From Curtobacterium sp. VKM Ac-1395 (GTDB lineage Bacteria > Actinomycetota > Actinomycetes > Actinomycetales > Microbacteriaceae), in NCBI RefSeq assembly GCF_015350975.1, contig NZ_JADKRX010000010.1, positions 1-64,000 on the forward strand: a stretch of 64,000 bases of DNA. Direction: 5' to 3'. The position numbers were made by a program, and so were the translations under genes. The notes beneath the pieces were generated by a model. It did not search any database and was not told where the DNA came from. It was given only the letters and a program-made list of their open reading frames with translations. The first letter of the stretch is position 1, and the number at the start of each line of letters is the position of its first letter. Below are positions 30,417-38,810 of the stretch, piece after piece.

Positions 30417-30490
30417 CCGGGTCTCCGCCGCGCCGATAGGTTGAGGGTGTCGCCGACCGGCGGCCGTCCTCGACCCGGAAGGAGTCCCGC

Positions 30491-30991
30491 ATGAAGGGCT
30501 TCAAGGAGTTCCTGCTCCGCGGCAACGTGATCGACCTGGCCGTCGCCGTGGTGATCGGTGCCGCGTTCACCGCGATCGTCACCACCATCGTCAGCGCCCT
30601 GATCAACCCACTGATCGGTGCGGTGTTCAACGCGTCGAGCCTGGACGAGGCGCTCGTCTGGAAGATCCCGACGGTGTCCGGCGGCCACGCCTCGATCCTG
30701 TTCGGGGCGGTCATCGGCGCGGTGATCAACTTCCTCATCGTCGCCGCGGTCGTCTACTTCGCACTCGTCGTGCCGGTGAACCACCTCAAGAAGGTCGCCT
30801 TCGAACGGGTGAAGAACGACATCGAGCAGACGCCGCAGGACGTCCCGCCGACCGACGTCGAGGTGCTGCTCGAGATCCGCGACCTGCTCCGCACGCAGAA
30901 CGGGGAGCCGTCGAACACCGGCTCGGGTGCCCACGTCGCGCCGAGCACCGCACCCCAGGGCCCCGGCATCGGCGGCTCCACGAAGCTGTAG
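30491..30991 (+). CDS. mscL: Large-conductance mechanosensitive channel
   Basis: Membrane channel that opens on hypo-osmotic shock. The 166-residue protein has the N-terminal helix MKGFKEFLLRGNVIDLAVAVV, the pore-lining TM1 (about 15-45), the periplasmic loop, TM2 (about 75-100) and a cytoplasmic helix (DVEVLLEIRDLLR), followed by about 35 residues of disordered Gly/Ser/Pro tail. Good ribosome site GGAAGGAG. It ends a plus-strand run with the cyclo-ligase and fmdB. Confidence 0.97.
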   Translation: MKGFKEFLLRGNVIDLAVAVVIGAAFTAIVTTIVSALINPLIGAVFNASSLDEALVWKIPTVSGGHASILFGAVIGAVINFLIVAAVVYFALVVPVNHLKKVAFERVKNDIEQTPQDVPPTDVEVLLEIRDLLRTQNGEPSNTGSGAHVAPSTAPQGPGIGGSTKL

Positions 30992-31018
30992 CCCGGGCGA
31001 CGCAGTCGGCTGTCGCAC

Positions 31019-31168
31019 GACACCGGTGTTCCGCGGGGACGTGCTGCCGCGAGACACCGGTGTTCTGCAGACGCGCCGCGGACAACCGCGGCGCGAATGC
31101 ACGACACCGGTGTCTTGCGACAGGGGCGCCGCGGACAACTGCGGCGCGAACGCAAGACGCCGGTGTTC
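31019..31168. repeat. Array of palindromic GACACCGGTGTTC repeats
   Basis: Four copies of GAC(A/G)CCGGTGT(T/C) stand at 31019-31031, 31053-31065, 31103-31115 and 31156-31168. Between the last three are two near-identical palindromes GCGCCGCGGACAACCGCGGCGC (approximately 31073-31094 and 31127-31148). Copies 2 and 4 share the flank TTCTGCAG. It lies between the convergent mscL and phosphatidyltransferase genes. The same core recurs at 53259-53320. Confidence 0.75.
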
Positions 31169-31203
31169 TGCAGCCCAGACCCGCGGCCGGCCGACAGCGT
31201 GGG

Positions 31204-31794
31204 CTACGCGGCGACCGACCGCTCGCGCCGGCGCTTCGCCACGAGGGCCATCACGTACTGGGTACCGGCGACGACGTGTCCGGCGGTGCCGAGCCACACG
31301 AAGACGAGCGCCGTGACCCGGATCCAGGAGTGCTCCGACGCCCACGACGTCGACGAGAACAGCAGCACCGGCAGCCCCACGAACAGCAGTGCCGACCGGA
31401 TCTTGCCCGTCCAGGACACGTCGAGGTCGGGGTCGCCGTTGAACCACACGCTCGACAGCAGGGCGAGCACGGCGTCGACGACCACGATGACGACGACGAC
31501 GATCCACGGCAGCAGCCCGACGAGCACGAGCGACAGCACGATCGCGATGATCGCCAGGCGGTCCGCGACGGGGTCGAGGGCCTTGCCGAGCTTGGACGTC
31601 TGGTTGAACTTCCGCGCGATGAAGCCGTCCGCCCAGTCCGAGACACCGAGCACCACCAGCGAGACGAGCGCCCACCCGGGGTGGTCCTGGACGACCAGGG
31701 TCACGAAGACGGGGATGAGCAGGAACCGAATGAGCGTGATGAGGTTCGGCCAGGTCTGCCAGTCGGGGCGGGTCCGCTGTGCGGCGTCGGTCAT
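31204..31794 (-). CDS. CDP-alcohol phosphatidyltransferase (PgsA-like)
   Basis: Integral membrane enzyme joining a CDP-diacylglycerol-type donor to an alcohol in phospholipid synthesis. The 196-residue protein has the family motif DG-x2-AR-x8-G-x3-D-x3-D as DWADGFIARKFNQTSKLGKA and LDPVADR at about 53-79, and about five to six membrane segments. Whether it makes phosphatidylglycerol phosphate, cardiolipin or phosphatidylinositol phosphate is not decided by sequence. The ATG at 31794 is chosen as the start of the homologous region; upstream ATGs extend into unrelated sequence. Confidence 0.9.
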   Translation of the reverse strand: MTDAAQRTRPDWQTWPNLITLIRFLLIPVFVTLVVQDHPGWALVSLVVLGVSDWADGFIARKFNQTSKLGKALDPVADRLAIIAIVLSLVLVGLLPWIVVVVIVVVDAVLALLSSVWFNGDPDLDVSWTGKIRSALLFVGLPVLLFSSTSWASEHSWIRVTALVFVWLGTAGHVVAGTQYVMALVAKRRRERSVAA

Positions 31795-32160
31795 CGGGTG
31801 CTTTCGATCGGGTTCTGAGGTCCCCAGCGTACCCATCACCAGTGTGGAGGCCGGTCCCCGAGCAGGCGGGCGTCGTTCTCGCCCGAGGCGTGCCGCTCCG
31901 GCTCCGGTGCGGGAGCCGGGTCGGAGCCCGGCACCGGCTGGGTGGTGACGCGTCTGCTCGGCCGAGCCGAGCCTCCTCCCCGTTCCGTGGTGACTGCAGG
32001 ACCGACGGGAGGCTCGACGACCGTCGCGTCGTCGGCTCGCGTCCACGTCCCGACCAGGTGGTCCGTGTCCGGCGTGACCGGACCGGTGGGCCGGGAGGCC
32101 CGCCTGCTCATCGGCGGGCGGGGCCCGTCGTGGGCACGCGGGGACCGAGATCCTGCCTGC
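31795..32160. other. 366-nt gap with a direct repeat and no sure gene
   Basis: A minus-strand frame ending at 31836 could code for up to 124 residues (Pro/Arg-rich, ending LLGDRPPHW), but it has no good start site and no recognised domain, so I do not call it. One copy of CGGGAGGCTCG is at 32006-32016. A 22-nt direct repeat GCCTGCTCATCGGCGGGCGG(GG) occurs at 32102-32123 and 32155-32176, the second copy spanning the stop codon of the helicase-like gene. Confidence 0.5.
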
Positions 32161-35100
32161 TCATCGGCGGGCGGGGATCGGTGGTATGGAGATCTCCTGC
32201 GTCGCCCCACGGTCCACGCCGAGCACGGCCGCGACGGTGTTCGCCACGCGGTCCGGGTCGGAGAACAGCTGGAACGCGTGCACGCGCACGTAGTGCCAGC
32301 CGAGTCGACGGAGCACCTCGGGCCGGAGTCGCAGCGACTCGCGCAGCGACCCCTTGACCAGCGACGCGTCGGTCTCGATCGTGACGCAGACCCCGCCGTG
32401 CGCGGCGACCAGGCCGAGCTTGCCGCGGTGTCCGAGCGCGACCGGGATGCCGCGCATCTCGAGCCGGCGGGCCAGGTCGACGAGCAGCGGGTCGGAGTCG
32501 TCCGGCACGTACTCGGCGGTGGTGCGGGCGCGGACCTCGGCCAGGATCTCAGCGAGGGCGACGGTGCCGTGGCCCATGCGTTCGGCCTCGATGTCGGACG
32601 GCTGGAAGCACGTGACGATCACCATCGAGCGGCGGGCACGGGTCATGGCGACCGCGAGCAGGCGCACGCCGCCCGGCTTGCCGAGCGGACCGAAGTCGCG
32701 GAGGACCCGGCCGTGGGGCGTGCGACCGTAGCCGATGGAGAACACGACGCGGTCGCGGCTCTGGGCCACGGACTGCTCGAGCGTGGCGACGATGAACGGC
32801 TCGGCACGATCGCCGATGACGAACTCGGTCAGGTCCTTGTGGCCCTGCGCCGCGGTGAGCACGGCCTGCTCGACGCGCACGGCGTGCTTCGCCGACGCGG
32901 TGATGACCATGAGCGACTCGGTCGGACGGGTGCGGGCGTGGTCGATGACGAGCCGGACCACGCGGTCCACCTCGGCGTCGACGCTCTCCACGGCGCCGGA
33001 CTCCGGGTCCGGCACGGCCTTGCCCTCGCTGACGTAGTCGAGGGCGATGGACCCGTGCCCGAGGAACGAGCCCGCCCAGGGCAGCGACTCGATCCGGCCG
33101 CCGTAGAAGCGACGGTTGACCAGCTCGGCGAGGTCCTCGCCGCCGGCGCGGTACGACCGCGTCAGCGACAGGGTCGGCAGGAGCGTCGAGAGCTTGGCGA
33201 GCGCGGAGTCGGCGTGCAGGGCGTCGAGCGTCTCCTCGTCCACCTGGAGTGCGCGGTGCGCGGGGTCCACGGCGATGCGGAACGGCGAGGGTGTCTGCGT
33301 GACCGGGTCACCGAAGACGACGGTCTGGCGGGCACGGCGCACGGCGTCGACCGTCTCGGCGATGGTCACGGCGCCGGCGTCGACCAGGATGACCGTGTCG
33401 AACGGCATCGTGTCGGCGATGTGCGGGACCTCGTACGGCGATGCGAGCCACACCGGGGCGATCGACCGGGACAGGTGCGGGGCGGAGTCCTGCAGGAGCC
33501 GCGAGGTGATCGCGCCGTCCTTGAGCTGGGACTTCAGCGCTGCCGCCTCTTCCGGCCAGTCGACGAGGCCGACCTTCCAGTTCTCGGCGAGCTGCCACGC
33601 GAGGCCCTGCGAGACGCCGGCCGCGTGCGCGTCGTCGACGAGGCGGAAGTCGGCCTCGACCCGGTCGAGCATGTCGGTGTTCGCGCCGAGCAGTGCCCGG
33701 TCGGACTCGAGCATGGTCTCCAGCGCGGACTGCCACCAGGCGAGCTCGAGCTCGGCGGGCACCTGGGTGTCCGGCACGTGGCGGTTCGCGAGGTCGGTGA
33801 TGAGGGGCTCGAGCTGCAGGTCGCGCAGGGTCTGCATGAGCTCGGTGCGCTCCTGCAGGTTGTGCAGGACGTCGGACTCCTCGGCGAGGGTGCCGATGTA
33901 CGGCAGGAGCTGGTCGACGGGCACGTTCGCGAGCTGCTCGTCGCGGCTGCTGCGGCCGAGCGGCTCGTCGAGGCGCGCGAGGTCCTCGGTGACGTTCGAG
34001 TAGAGCACCTGCACGTCGGCGATGCCCGTGGGCACCTCGGGGGCGACGCCGGCGGCGACGTAGCGCTGCCACAGGACGCGCTGCTGCTGCACGCGGGTCA
34101 GGGCCTCGTGCAGGTCGGACACGTGCACGCCCGGTCGGACGTACTCGCGCGCGAGCTTCTTGAGCCGGCGACGGTTGGTGCTCGACATCGGAGCGCCCTC
34201 GCCGCGCGGGGCGGTGGCGGCGACGAGCTCGGACACGGAGCGGTCGAACACGACGGGCAGGAAGCGGTCGAGCGTGTCACGGATCTCGGTGAGCAGGCGG
34301 AGGTAGATGCCGAGCTCGTTGATCGTCGTGAACTGGCGCATCCGGGTCGTCGCGATGAGCTCGTGCGCGCGCTGGAGCAGCGTCGGCAGGGACCCGCCGT
34401 GCAGTTCCTTCGCGATGCGGTGCGCACGCTGGGCACCGTCGCTCGAGGAGAACTTCGCGCCGTACCAGGGCGAGTCGTCCGGGCCGTAGCGGAACTCGCC
34501 GAGGTTCGCGGCGCTGACCATCGTCTCGGCGACGCGGGACCGGCCGGTCACCATGGCGCTGACGGACTGCTTCGACAGTCGGGCGGTCGTCGACGGCGGC
34601 ACGGGCAGGAGCGAGAGCCGGGACAGCTCGACGAGGCAGTCGAGCACGCTGACGCCGAAGTCGGCATCGGTGCGACTCAGGGCACCGCGGTAGTCGGTGA
34701 GGACCTTGCGGAGCCGGACCAGGGCGTCGTCGACCTCGCGGAGGTTCGGCCGGGTCGCCTTCTCGTTGCGGGCGATCGCGCGGACGACGTCACGGCGGAG
34801 GGTCGCGGGGGTGACCGCGACGCCCGGCAGCTGGACCTCGCCGAAGCGGGCGGCGATCCCGCGCAGGGTCGCACGGCGCGGGCTGACCACGAGGACGCGC
34901 TTGTTCGCGGCGACGAGGCCGCCGAGCGCGTTCACGATGGTCTGCGTGCCGCCGGTGCCGGGCAGGGTCTTCACGACGATCGAGTTGCCGGCCGTGATCT
35001 GTGCGATCACGTTCTCCTGCTCGTCGTCGGCGTCGAGGAGGAGCGTGTCCGTGTCGGGGCTGCGCTCGTCCGACGGGGTCTGCTCGACCGGGTGGTACGA

Positions 35101-36006
35101 CTGCTCGACCTGCCACTTGGCGCTCGGGTTGCCGGCGAGGGCGTCGAGCACCGGGTGGGACAGGTCCTTCGTGTCCTCGACCAGGCCGACCGCGACCTCG
35201 GCGAACGTCGACACGACGAGCCGGGCGTGGACGGAGAAGCCGGGGATGTGCGCCGTGAGCCCGCGGAGGCGGTCGATCACGGGGTTCGGGGTGAAGGAGC
35301 CGTCCTGCTGCGCGAGCGCGACGAAGGACTGGGCATCGAGCGTCACGCCGAACTGCTCGCGGAGGGCGTCGGCGAGCGCCGGGTTGAGCACGGGTTCGCC
35401 GAGCAGGCGGACCTCGAAGTCGCGGCCGTGGCGGCGGATGGCCAGCGGACGCAGGAGCACCGGGCCGCGGAACTGCTCGTCGGCGTGCTTCCAGTCGGCC
35501 ATGCCGATGCCGAGGTTCACGGCGTCGATGCCGCGGACGGTGGCGAGCTCGGTGCCCTTGGCCTCGACGTGCCCGGCGGCGATGCGGGCCGCGCGCAGGG
35601 CGACCTCGTCGCGGATCAGGCTCGAGAGCAGGGTGGTCTTGCCGGTGATGAACTGCGCGAGGCCACCGGGGTGGGTCGTCGAGAGCTCGATCCTGGCGCG
35701 GGGGTGGTCCGCGAAGTGCACGAGGGGGCTGGCGCCGCCGACGCCCGCGAGCTGCTCGCGCCAGGCGTCCCAGACGGGCTCGGCGGCGTTCGTCGCGGTG
35801 AGCCGCGGGTCGCCGAGGGAGATCGCGTGCGGGCTCGTCACCTGGAGTTCGGGCTGGAGGGACCGGCCCAGGTCGTCGCCGTCGTGCTCGATGTCTGCGC
35901 CGGTGGTGGCGTCCGGAGTGCTCGTCGTGTCGTCCTGATCGTCGCGGTGGTCGTCGTGCGCCTGGCCCCCGGGCGCGTCGGAACCCGTGACGGGGACGTC
36001 GTTCAC
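32161..36006 (-). CDS. Very large DUF4011-type SF1 helicase-nuclease homologue with degenerate active sites
   Basis: About 1281 residues. The N-terminal 350 resemble the DUF4011 helicase lead domain (IGMADWKHADEQFRGPVLLR). The helicase core keeps motif Ia (RVLVVSPRRATLRGIAARF), motif IV (LTRSYRAGGEDLAEL, RRFYGG) and motif VI (LLAVAMTRARRSMVIVT). Yet Walker A reads LPGTGGTQT where the family has PGTGKSQT, losing the lysine, and Walker B reads ILVDAGAV instead of DEAS. The last 90 residues look like a DUF559/Vsr-type REase fold (IETDASLV, LRRLGWHYVRVHAF), with Gly in place of the usual first Asp (KLGLV). GTG 36006 follows GGCGAGG; GTG 36027 is an alternative. Confidence 0.8.
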   Translation of the reverse strand: MNDVPVTGSDAPGGQAHDDHRDDQDDTTSTPDATTGADIEHDGDDLGRSLQPELQVTSPHAISLGDPRLTATNAAEPVWDAWREQLAGVGGASPLVHFADHPRARIELSTTHPGGLAQFITGKTTLLSSLIRDEVALRAARIAAGHVEAKGTELATVRGIDAVNLGIGMADWKHADEQFRGPVLLRPLAIRRHGRDFEVRLLGEPVLNPALADALREQFGVTLDAQSFVALAQQDGSFTPNPVIDRLRGLTAHIPGFSVHARLVVSTFAEVAVGLVEDTKDLSHPVLDALAGNPSAKWQVEQSYHPVEQTPSDERSPDTDTLLLDADDEQENVIAQITAGNSIVVKTLPGTGGTQTIVNALGGLVAANKRVLVVSPRRATLRGIAARFGEVQLPGVAVTPATLRRDVVRAIARNEKATRPNLREVDDALVRLRKVLTDYRGALSRTDADFGVSVLDCLVELSRLSLLPVPPSTTARLSKQSVSAMVTGRSRVAETMVSAANLGEFRYGPDDSPWYGAKFSSSDGAQRAHRIAKELHGGSLPTLLQRAHELIATTRMRQFTTINELGIYLRLLTEIRDTLDRFLPVVFDRSVSELVAATAPRGEGAPMSSTNRRRLKKLAREYVRPGVHVSDLHEALTRVQQQRVLWQRYVAAGVAPEVPTGIADVQVLYSNVTEDLARLDEPLGRSSRDEQLANVPVDQLLPYIGTLAEESDVLHNLQERTELMQTLRDLQLEPLITDLANRHVPDTQVPAELELAWWQSALETMLESDRALLGANTDMLDRVEADFRLVDDAHAAGVSQGLAWQLAENWKVGLVDWPEEAAALKSQLKDGAITSRLLQDSAPHLSRSIAPVWLASPYEVPHIADTMPFDTVILVDAGAVTIAETVDAVRRARQTVVFGDPVTQTPSPFRIAVDPAHRALQVDEETLDALHADSALAKLSTLLPTLSLTRSYRAGGEDLAELVNRRFYGGRIESLPWAGSFLGHGSIALDYVSEGKAVPDPESGAVESVDAEVDRVVRLVIDHARTRPTESLMVITASAKHAVRVEQAVLTAAQGHKDLTEFVIGDRAEPFIVATLEQSVAQSRDRVVFSIGYGRTPHGRVLRDFGPLGKPGGVRLLAVAMTRARRSMVIVTCFQPSDIEAERMGHGTVALAEILAEVRARTTAEYVPDDSDPLLVDLARRLEMRGIPVALGHRGKLGLVAAHGGVCVTIETDASLVKGSLRESLRLRPEVLRRLGWHYVRVHAFQLFSDPDRVANTVAAVLGVDRGATQEISIPPIPARR

Positions 36007-36159
36007 GTCGTCCTCGCCGTCGGTCACCCTGTCCGCACGCCACACAACGCCCACTGTAAGCGGAACCGCGGCACCACTCCGGCAATGAACCGTGGTTTCG
36101 GCAAGATCGGCGGGGTCCTGGACAGGTTCCGGCGGCGTCGTCTGTGGTACCAACGTGGC

Positions 36160-37032
36160 ATGGCCATCGACGACCGACCCGCCCCGCCCACCACCGCTCC
36201 GTCCCGGCGTCGATCGGTCCCCGCCGAGATCTCGCGCTCGTGGCTGCTCGTCTCGGGCACCGCGTCCGAGCGCTTCGACAGTTCGGTCCGGTCCCGCGCC
36301 GACCAGGTGATCCTCGACATCGAGGACGCCGTCGACCCCGCCGCGAAGCCCGCGGCCCGGTCCACCGTGGCCGAGTGGCTCACGGGCGGCGGTGACGCCT
36401 GGGTGCGGATCAACGACGTCACGACCGACTTCTGGGAGGACGACGTCGAGGAGCTGCGCGGCCTGCCCGGGCTGCAGGGCGTGATGCTCGCGAAGACCGA
36501 GAGCCCGGCTCAGGTCACCGACACGTGGCACCGGCTCGGCGGGCACACCCCCGTGATCGCCCTGGTCGAGTCCGCCGTGGGCATCGAGGAGTCCGTGTCG
36601 ATCGCCAAGGCGCAGGGGGCGTTCCGCCTGGCGTTCGGCAGCGGTGACTACCGCCGCGACACCGGCACCTCGGCCGACACCCTGGCGATGGCCTACCCGC
36701 GGTCGCGGCTCGTCGTCGCGTCCCGCGTGGGCGACCTCCCGGGGCCCATCGACGGCCCCACGGTGGGTTCGTCACACCCGATCCTCCGCGAGCAGTCGCA
36801 GGTGGCGGTGTCGCTCGGCCTCACCGGCAAGCTCTGCCTGGACACCGAGCAGCTGCCCGTGATCAACGAGGTCATCTCCCCCACCCCGACCGACGTGGCG
36901 TGGGCGCAGGACTTCCTCGACGACTTCGAGGCCCGCGGCCGCGTCATCCGCGACGGCTCCGACCTGCCGAGGCTCGGGCGCGCCCAGAAGATCCAACGAC
37001 TCGCCGAGGCCTTCGGCGTCGAAGCACGCTGA
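36160..37032 (+). CDS. HpcH/HpaI aldolase / citrate lyase beta-like (CitE) protein
   Basis: TIM-barrel lyase of 290 residues. SWLLVSGTASERFDSS is the CitE opening, ADQVILDIEDAVDP (about 46-59) holds the metal/substrate acidic pair, and MLAKTESP, VIALVESAVG and LAFGSGDYRRD follow in family order. Stand-alone CitE proteins act on malyl- or citramalyl-CoA-type substrates; no CitD/CitF partners are here, so true citrate lyase is unlikely. It is divergent from the helicase-like gene and 7 nt before a small membrane-protein gene. Confidence 0.88.
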   Translation: MAIDDRPAPPTTAPSRRRSVPAEISRSWLLVSGTASERFDSSVRSRADQVILDIEDAVDPAAKPAARSTVAEWLTGGGDAWVRINDVTTDFWEDDVEELRGLPGLQGVMLAKTESPAQVTDTWHRLGGHTPVIALVESAVGIEESVSIAKAQGAFRLAFGSGDYRRDTGTSADTLAMAYPRSRLVVASRVGDLPGPIDGPTVGSSHPILREQSQVAVSLGLTGKLCLDTEQLPVINEVISPTPTDVAWAQDFLDDFEARGRVIRDGSDLPRLGRAQKIQRLAEAFGVEAR

Positions 37033-37039
37033 GGACACG

Positions 37040-37489
37040 ATGACCTGGTCAGCACCCGACCCCGCCCACCGTCCCGACGACGCAGCCGCCGCCTGGGCTC
37101 GCGGTGGCTCGACGCTCTTCCCGCCCGGCAAGCTCGCGGACCGGATCTCCACCGTGCTGCTGCTGGTGTTCGGGGCACTGCTGACGGTCGTCACAGCGAT
37201 CGTGGCGGTCGTCGCGATCGCCTCGGCCACGGCGTCGTGCGACGCGGCTGCCGGGTGCACCCCCGGTGGCTGGTTCGGCGGCGCGGCGATCGCGGTCGGC
37301 GGGGCGTTCGTGATCGGCGTCGCCACGGTCGTGCTGTCTGTCGGTGCCTGGGTGCGGCGGCGGACGTCGTGGTGGATCGCGGCGGTCGGCTTCGTGCTCG
37401 CGATCGTGTGCATCACGGTCGGCGCGGTCATGTTCGTCGATGCGTCCGACGACGGCGCGGCGACGGGGTCGAGCAGCAGCGTCGCCTGA
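37040..37489 (+). CDS. Small membrane protein of unknown function
   Basis: 149 residues with three hydrophobic segments (about 37-62, 78-104 and 112-134). A short loop between the first two carries two cysteines (SCDAAAGCTPGG). The N-terminal 35 residues are soluble and Pro/Ala-rich. It starts 7 nt after citE, probably in the same transcript. No family recognised. Confidence 0.75.
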   Translation: MTWSAPDPAHRPDDAAAAWARGGSTLFPPGKLADRISTVLLLVFGALLTVVTAIVAVVAIASATASCDAAAGCTPGGWFGGAAIAVGGAFVIGVATVVLSVGAWVRRRTSWWIAAVGFVLAIVCITVGAVMFVDASDDGAATGSSSSVA

Positions 37490-37835
37490 GCGGGGTCGGT
37501 CGGGTCGCCCGACTCGGAACGACACCGTCGCTGTCGGACGACCTCGGAGTTGTCGCAGCATGCAGACGCACTGGTGGACACCGCACCGGTCGAACGACTG
37601 CTGCGATGTCGGACCACGCACACGCCGCACATCCGGCCGCATGATCCGACACGACGGACGTCGAACGACACGTGCGGCGTCGCACGATGCGGACGCAGGC
37701 TGCGGGCCCTGGACCCGGCCACCCACCGGACGGGAGGCTCGGTGCCGGGCCGCCACGAGCCTCCAGGCCGGTGGGTGCGGACCACGCGCGACCCGTTCCT
37801 GAACCCCGCCGCGCGGCACAGCGCATGCTGGGCCC
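37490..37835. other. 346-nt non-coding stretch rich in inverted repeats
   Basis: No gene is supported on either strand. Visible structure: CACGCCGCAC (37621-37630) opposite CGTGCGGCGT (37671-37680), a direct repeat GTCGAACGAC at 37589-37598 and 37660-37669, and the GGAGGC-armed hairpin at 37722-37775. It resembles the gap at 48291-48573, where an inverted-repeat-rich part is also followed by a GGAGGC hairpin. Confidence 0.6.
37722..37775. terminator. GGAGGC-armed hairpin
   Basis: Arms CCCACCGGACGGGAGGCTCGGTG / CCACGAGCCTCCAGGCCGGTGGG with a few mismatches. It carries a copy of CGGGAGGCTCGG (37731-37742). Lies before the aldo/keto reductase gene; probably terminates the upstream unit. Confidence 0.55.
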
Positions 37836-38711
37836 ATGAAGCAGCGAACCATCGGTGACACCGACGTCAGCGCGATCGGACTCGGCGGCATGCCGATGTC
37901 CATCGAGGGACGACCCGACGAACGGCGTTCCATCGCCACCATCCACGCCGCGCTCGAAGCGGGCGTGACCCTCATCGACACCGCGGACGCCTACCACCTG
38001 GGCGGCCACGACGAGGTCGGCCACAACGAGGAGCTGATCGGGCGCGCGGTCCGCGAGTTCCACGGCGACGCCGGCAGCGTGCTCATCGCCACGAAGGGCG
38101 GACACCTGCGGCCCGAGGCCGGCAACTGGACGCAGAACGGCGACCCCGCGTACCTCAAGGAGGCGGCCAAGGCGTCAGCGAAGCGCCTCGGCGTCGAGAC
38201 GATCGACCTGTACCAGTTCCACCGCCCGGACCCCGCCGTGCCGTACGCGGACTCGATCGGGGCGCTCGCGGAGCTCCTCGACGAGGGCGTCATCCGGATG
38301 GCGGGCATCTCGAACGCCGACGTCGACCAGATCCGGCAGGCGAACGAGGTCCTCGACGGGCGCCTCGTCTCCGTGCAGAACCAGTACTCGCCGGCGTTCC
38401 GGTCGAGCGAGGCCGAGCTCGAGCTCTGCGACGAGATGAGCATCGCGTTCCTGCCGTGGAGCCCGCTCGGCGGCATCGCCGGCGCGTCGGACCTCGGCAC
38501 GACCTACCAGGACTTCGCCACCGTGGCGCGGGACCGTGGGGTCACGCCGCAGGTCATCGCGCTCGCGTGGGAGCTGGCGAAGAGCGACGTCGTCATCCCG
38601 ATCCCCGGTGCGTCACGCCCGCAGTCGATCCTCGACTCCGTGACCGCGGCCACCATCCGCCTCCGTCCGGAGGACGTCGACCGACTCGACCGGTCGCTGG
38701 CGACCGCCTAG
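37836..38711 (+). CDS. Aldo/keto reductase
   Basis: NADPH-dependent TIM-barrel oxidoreductase of 291 residues. The catalytic tetrad is visible as Asp and Tyr in DTADAYHLGG (about 49-58), Lys in IATKGGH and His in LYQFHRPD. IPIPGASRPQSI near the C-terminus is the cofactor-binding motif. Substrate not inferable; genes either side do not suggest a pathway. Confidence 0.92.
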   Translation: MKQRTIGDTDVSAIGLGGMPMSIEGRPDERRSIATIHAALEAGVTLIDTADAYHLGGHDEVGHNEELIGRAVREFHGDAGSVLIATKGGHLRPEAGNWTQNGDPAYLKEAAKASAKRLGVETIDLYQFHRPDPAVPYADSIGALAELLDEGVIRMAGISNADVDQIRQANEVLDGRLVSVQNQYSPAFRSSEAELELCDEMSIAFLPWSPLGGIAGASDLGTTYQDFATVARDRGVTPQVIALAWELAKSDVVIPIPGASRPQSILDSVTAATIRLRPEDVDRLDRSLATA

Positions 38712-38724
38712 TCCGTCCTCCCAA

Positions 38725-38769
38725 CGGGACGCGCCCCGACCCTCCTGACAGGAGGACCGGGGCGCGTCC
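38725..38769. terminator. Bidirectional terminator
   Basis: Stem GGGACGCGCCCCG / CGGGGCGCGTCCC with an inner TCCTGACAGGA hairpin, between the convergent aldo/keto reductase and lipoprotein genes. Confidence 0.8.
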
Positions 38770-38810
38770 CACGTGTGGGTGGGGTCAGTCGCTGACCGGC
38801 CGTGCTCGGC

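Noticed and set aside
31019..31168. A CRISPR array
   Set aside because: The units are palindromes of 13 nt with unequal spacing, alternating with a second palindrome, and there are no cas genes.
31836..32210. A 124-residue minus-strand frame upstream of the phosphatidyltransferase
   Set aside because: No ribosome site at any in-frame start, mixed third-base composition and no recognisable domain; kept only as a note in the gap entry.
31942..36159. A very long plus-strand frame running into citE
   Set aside because: It lies opposite the helicase-like gene and reads as low-complexity shadow until the CitE start at 36160.
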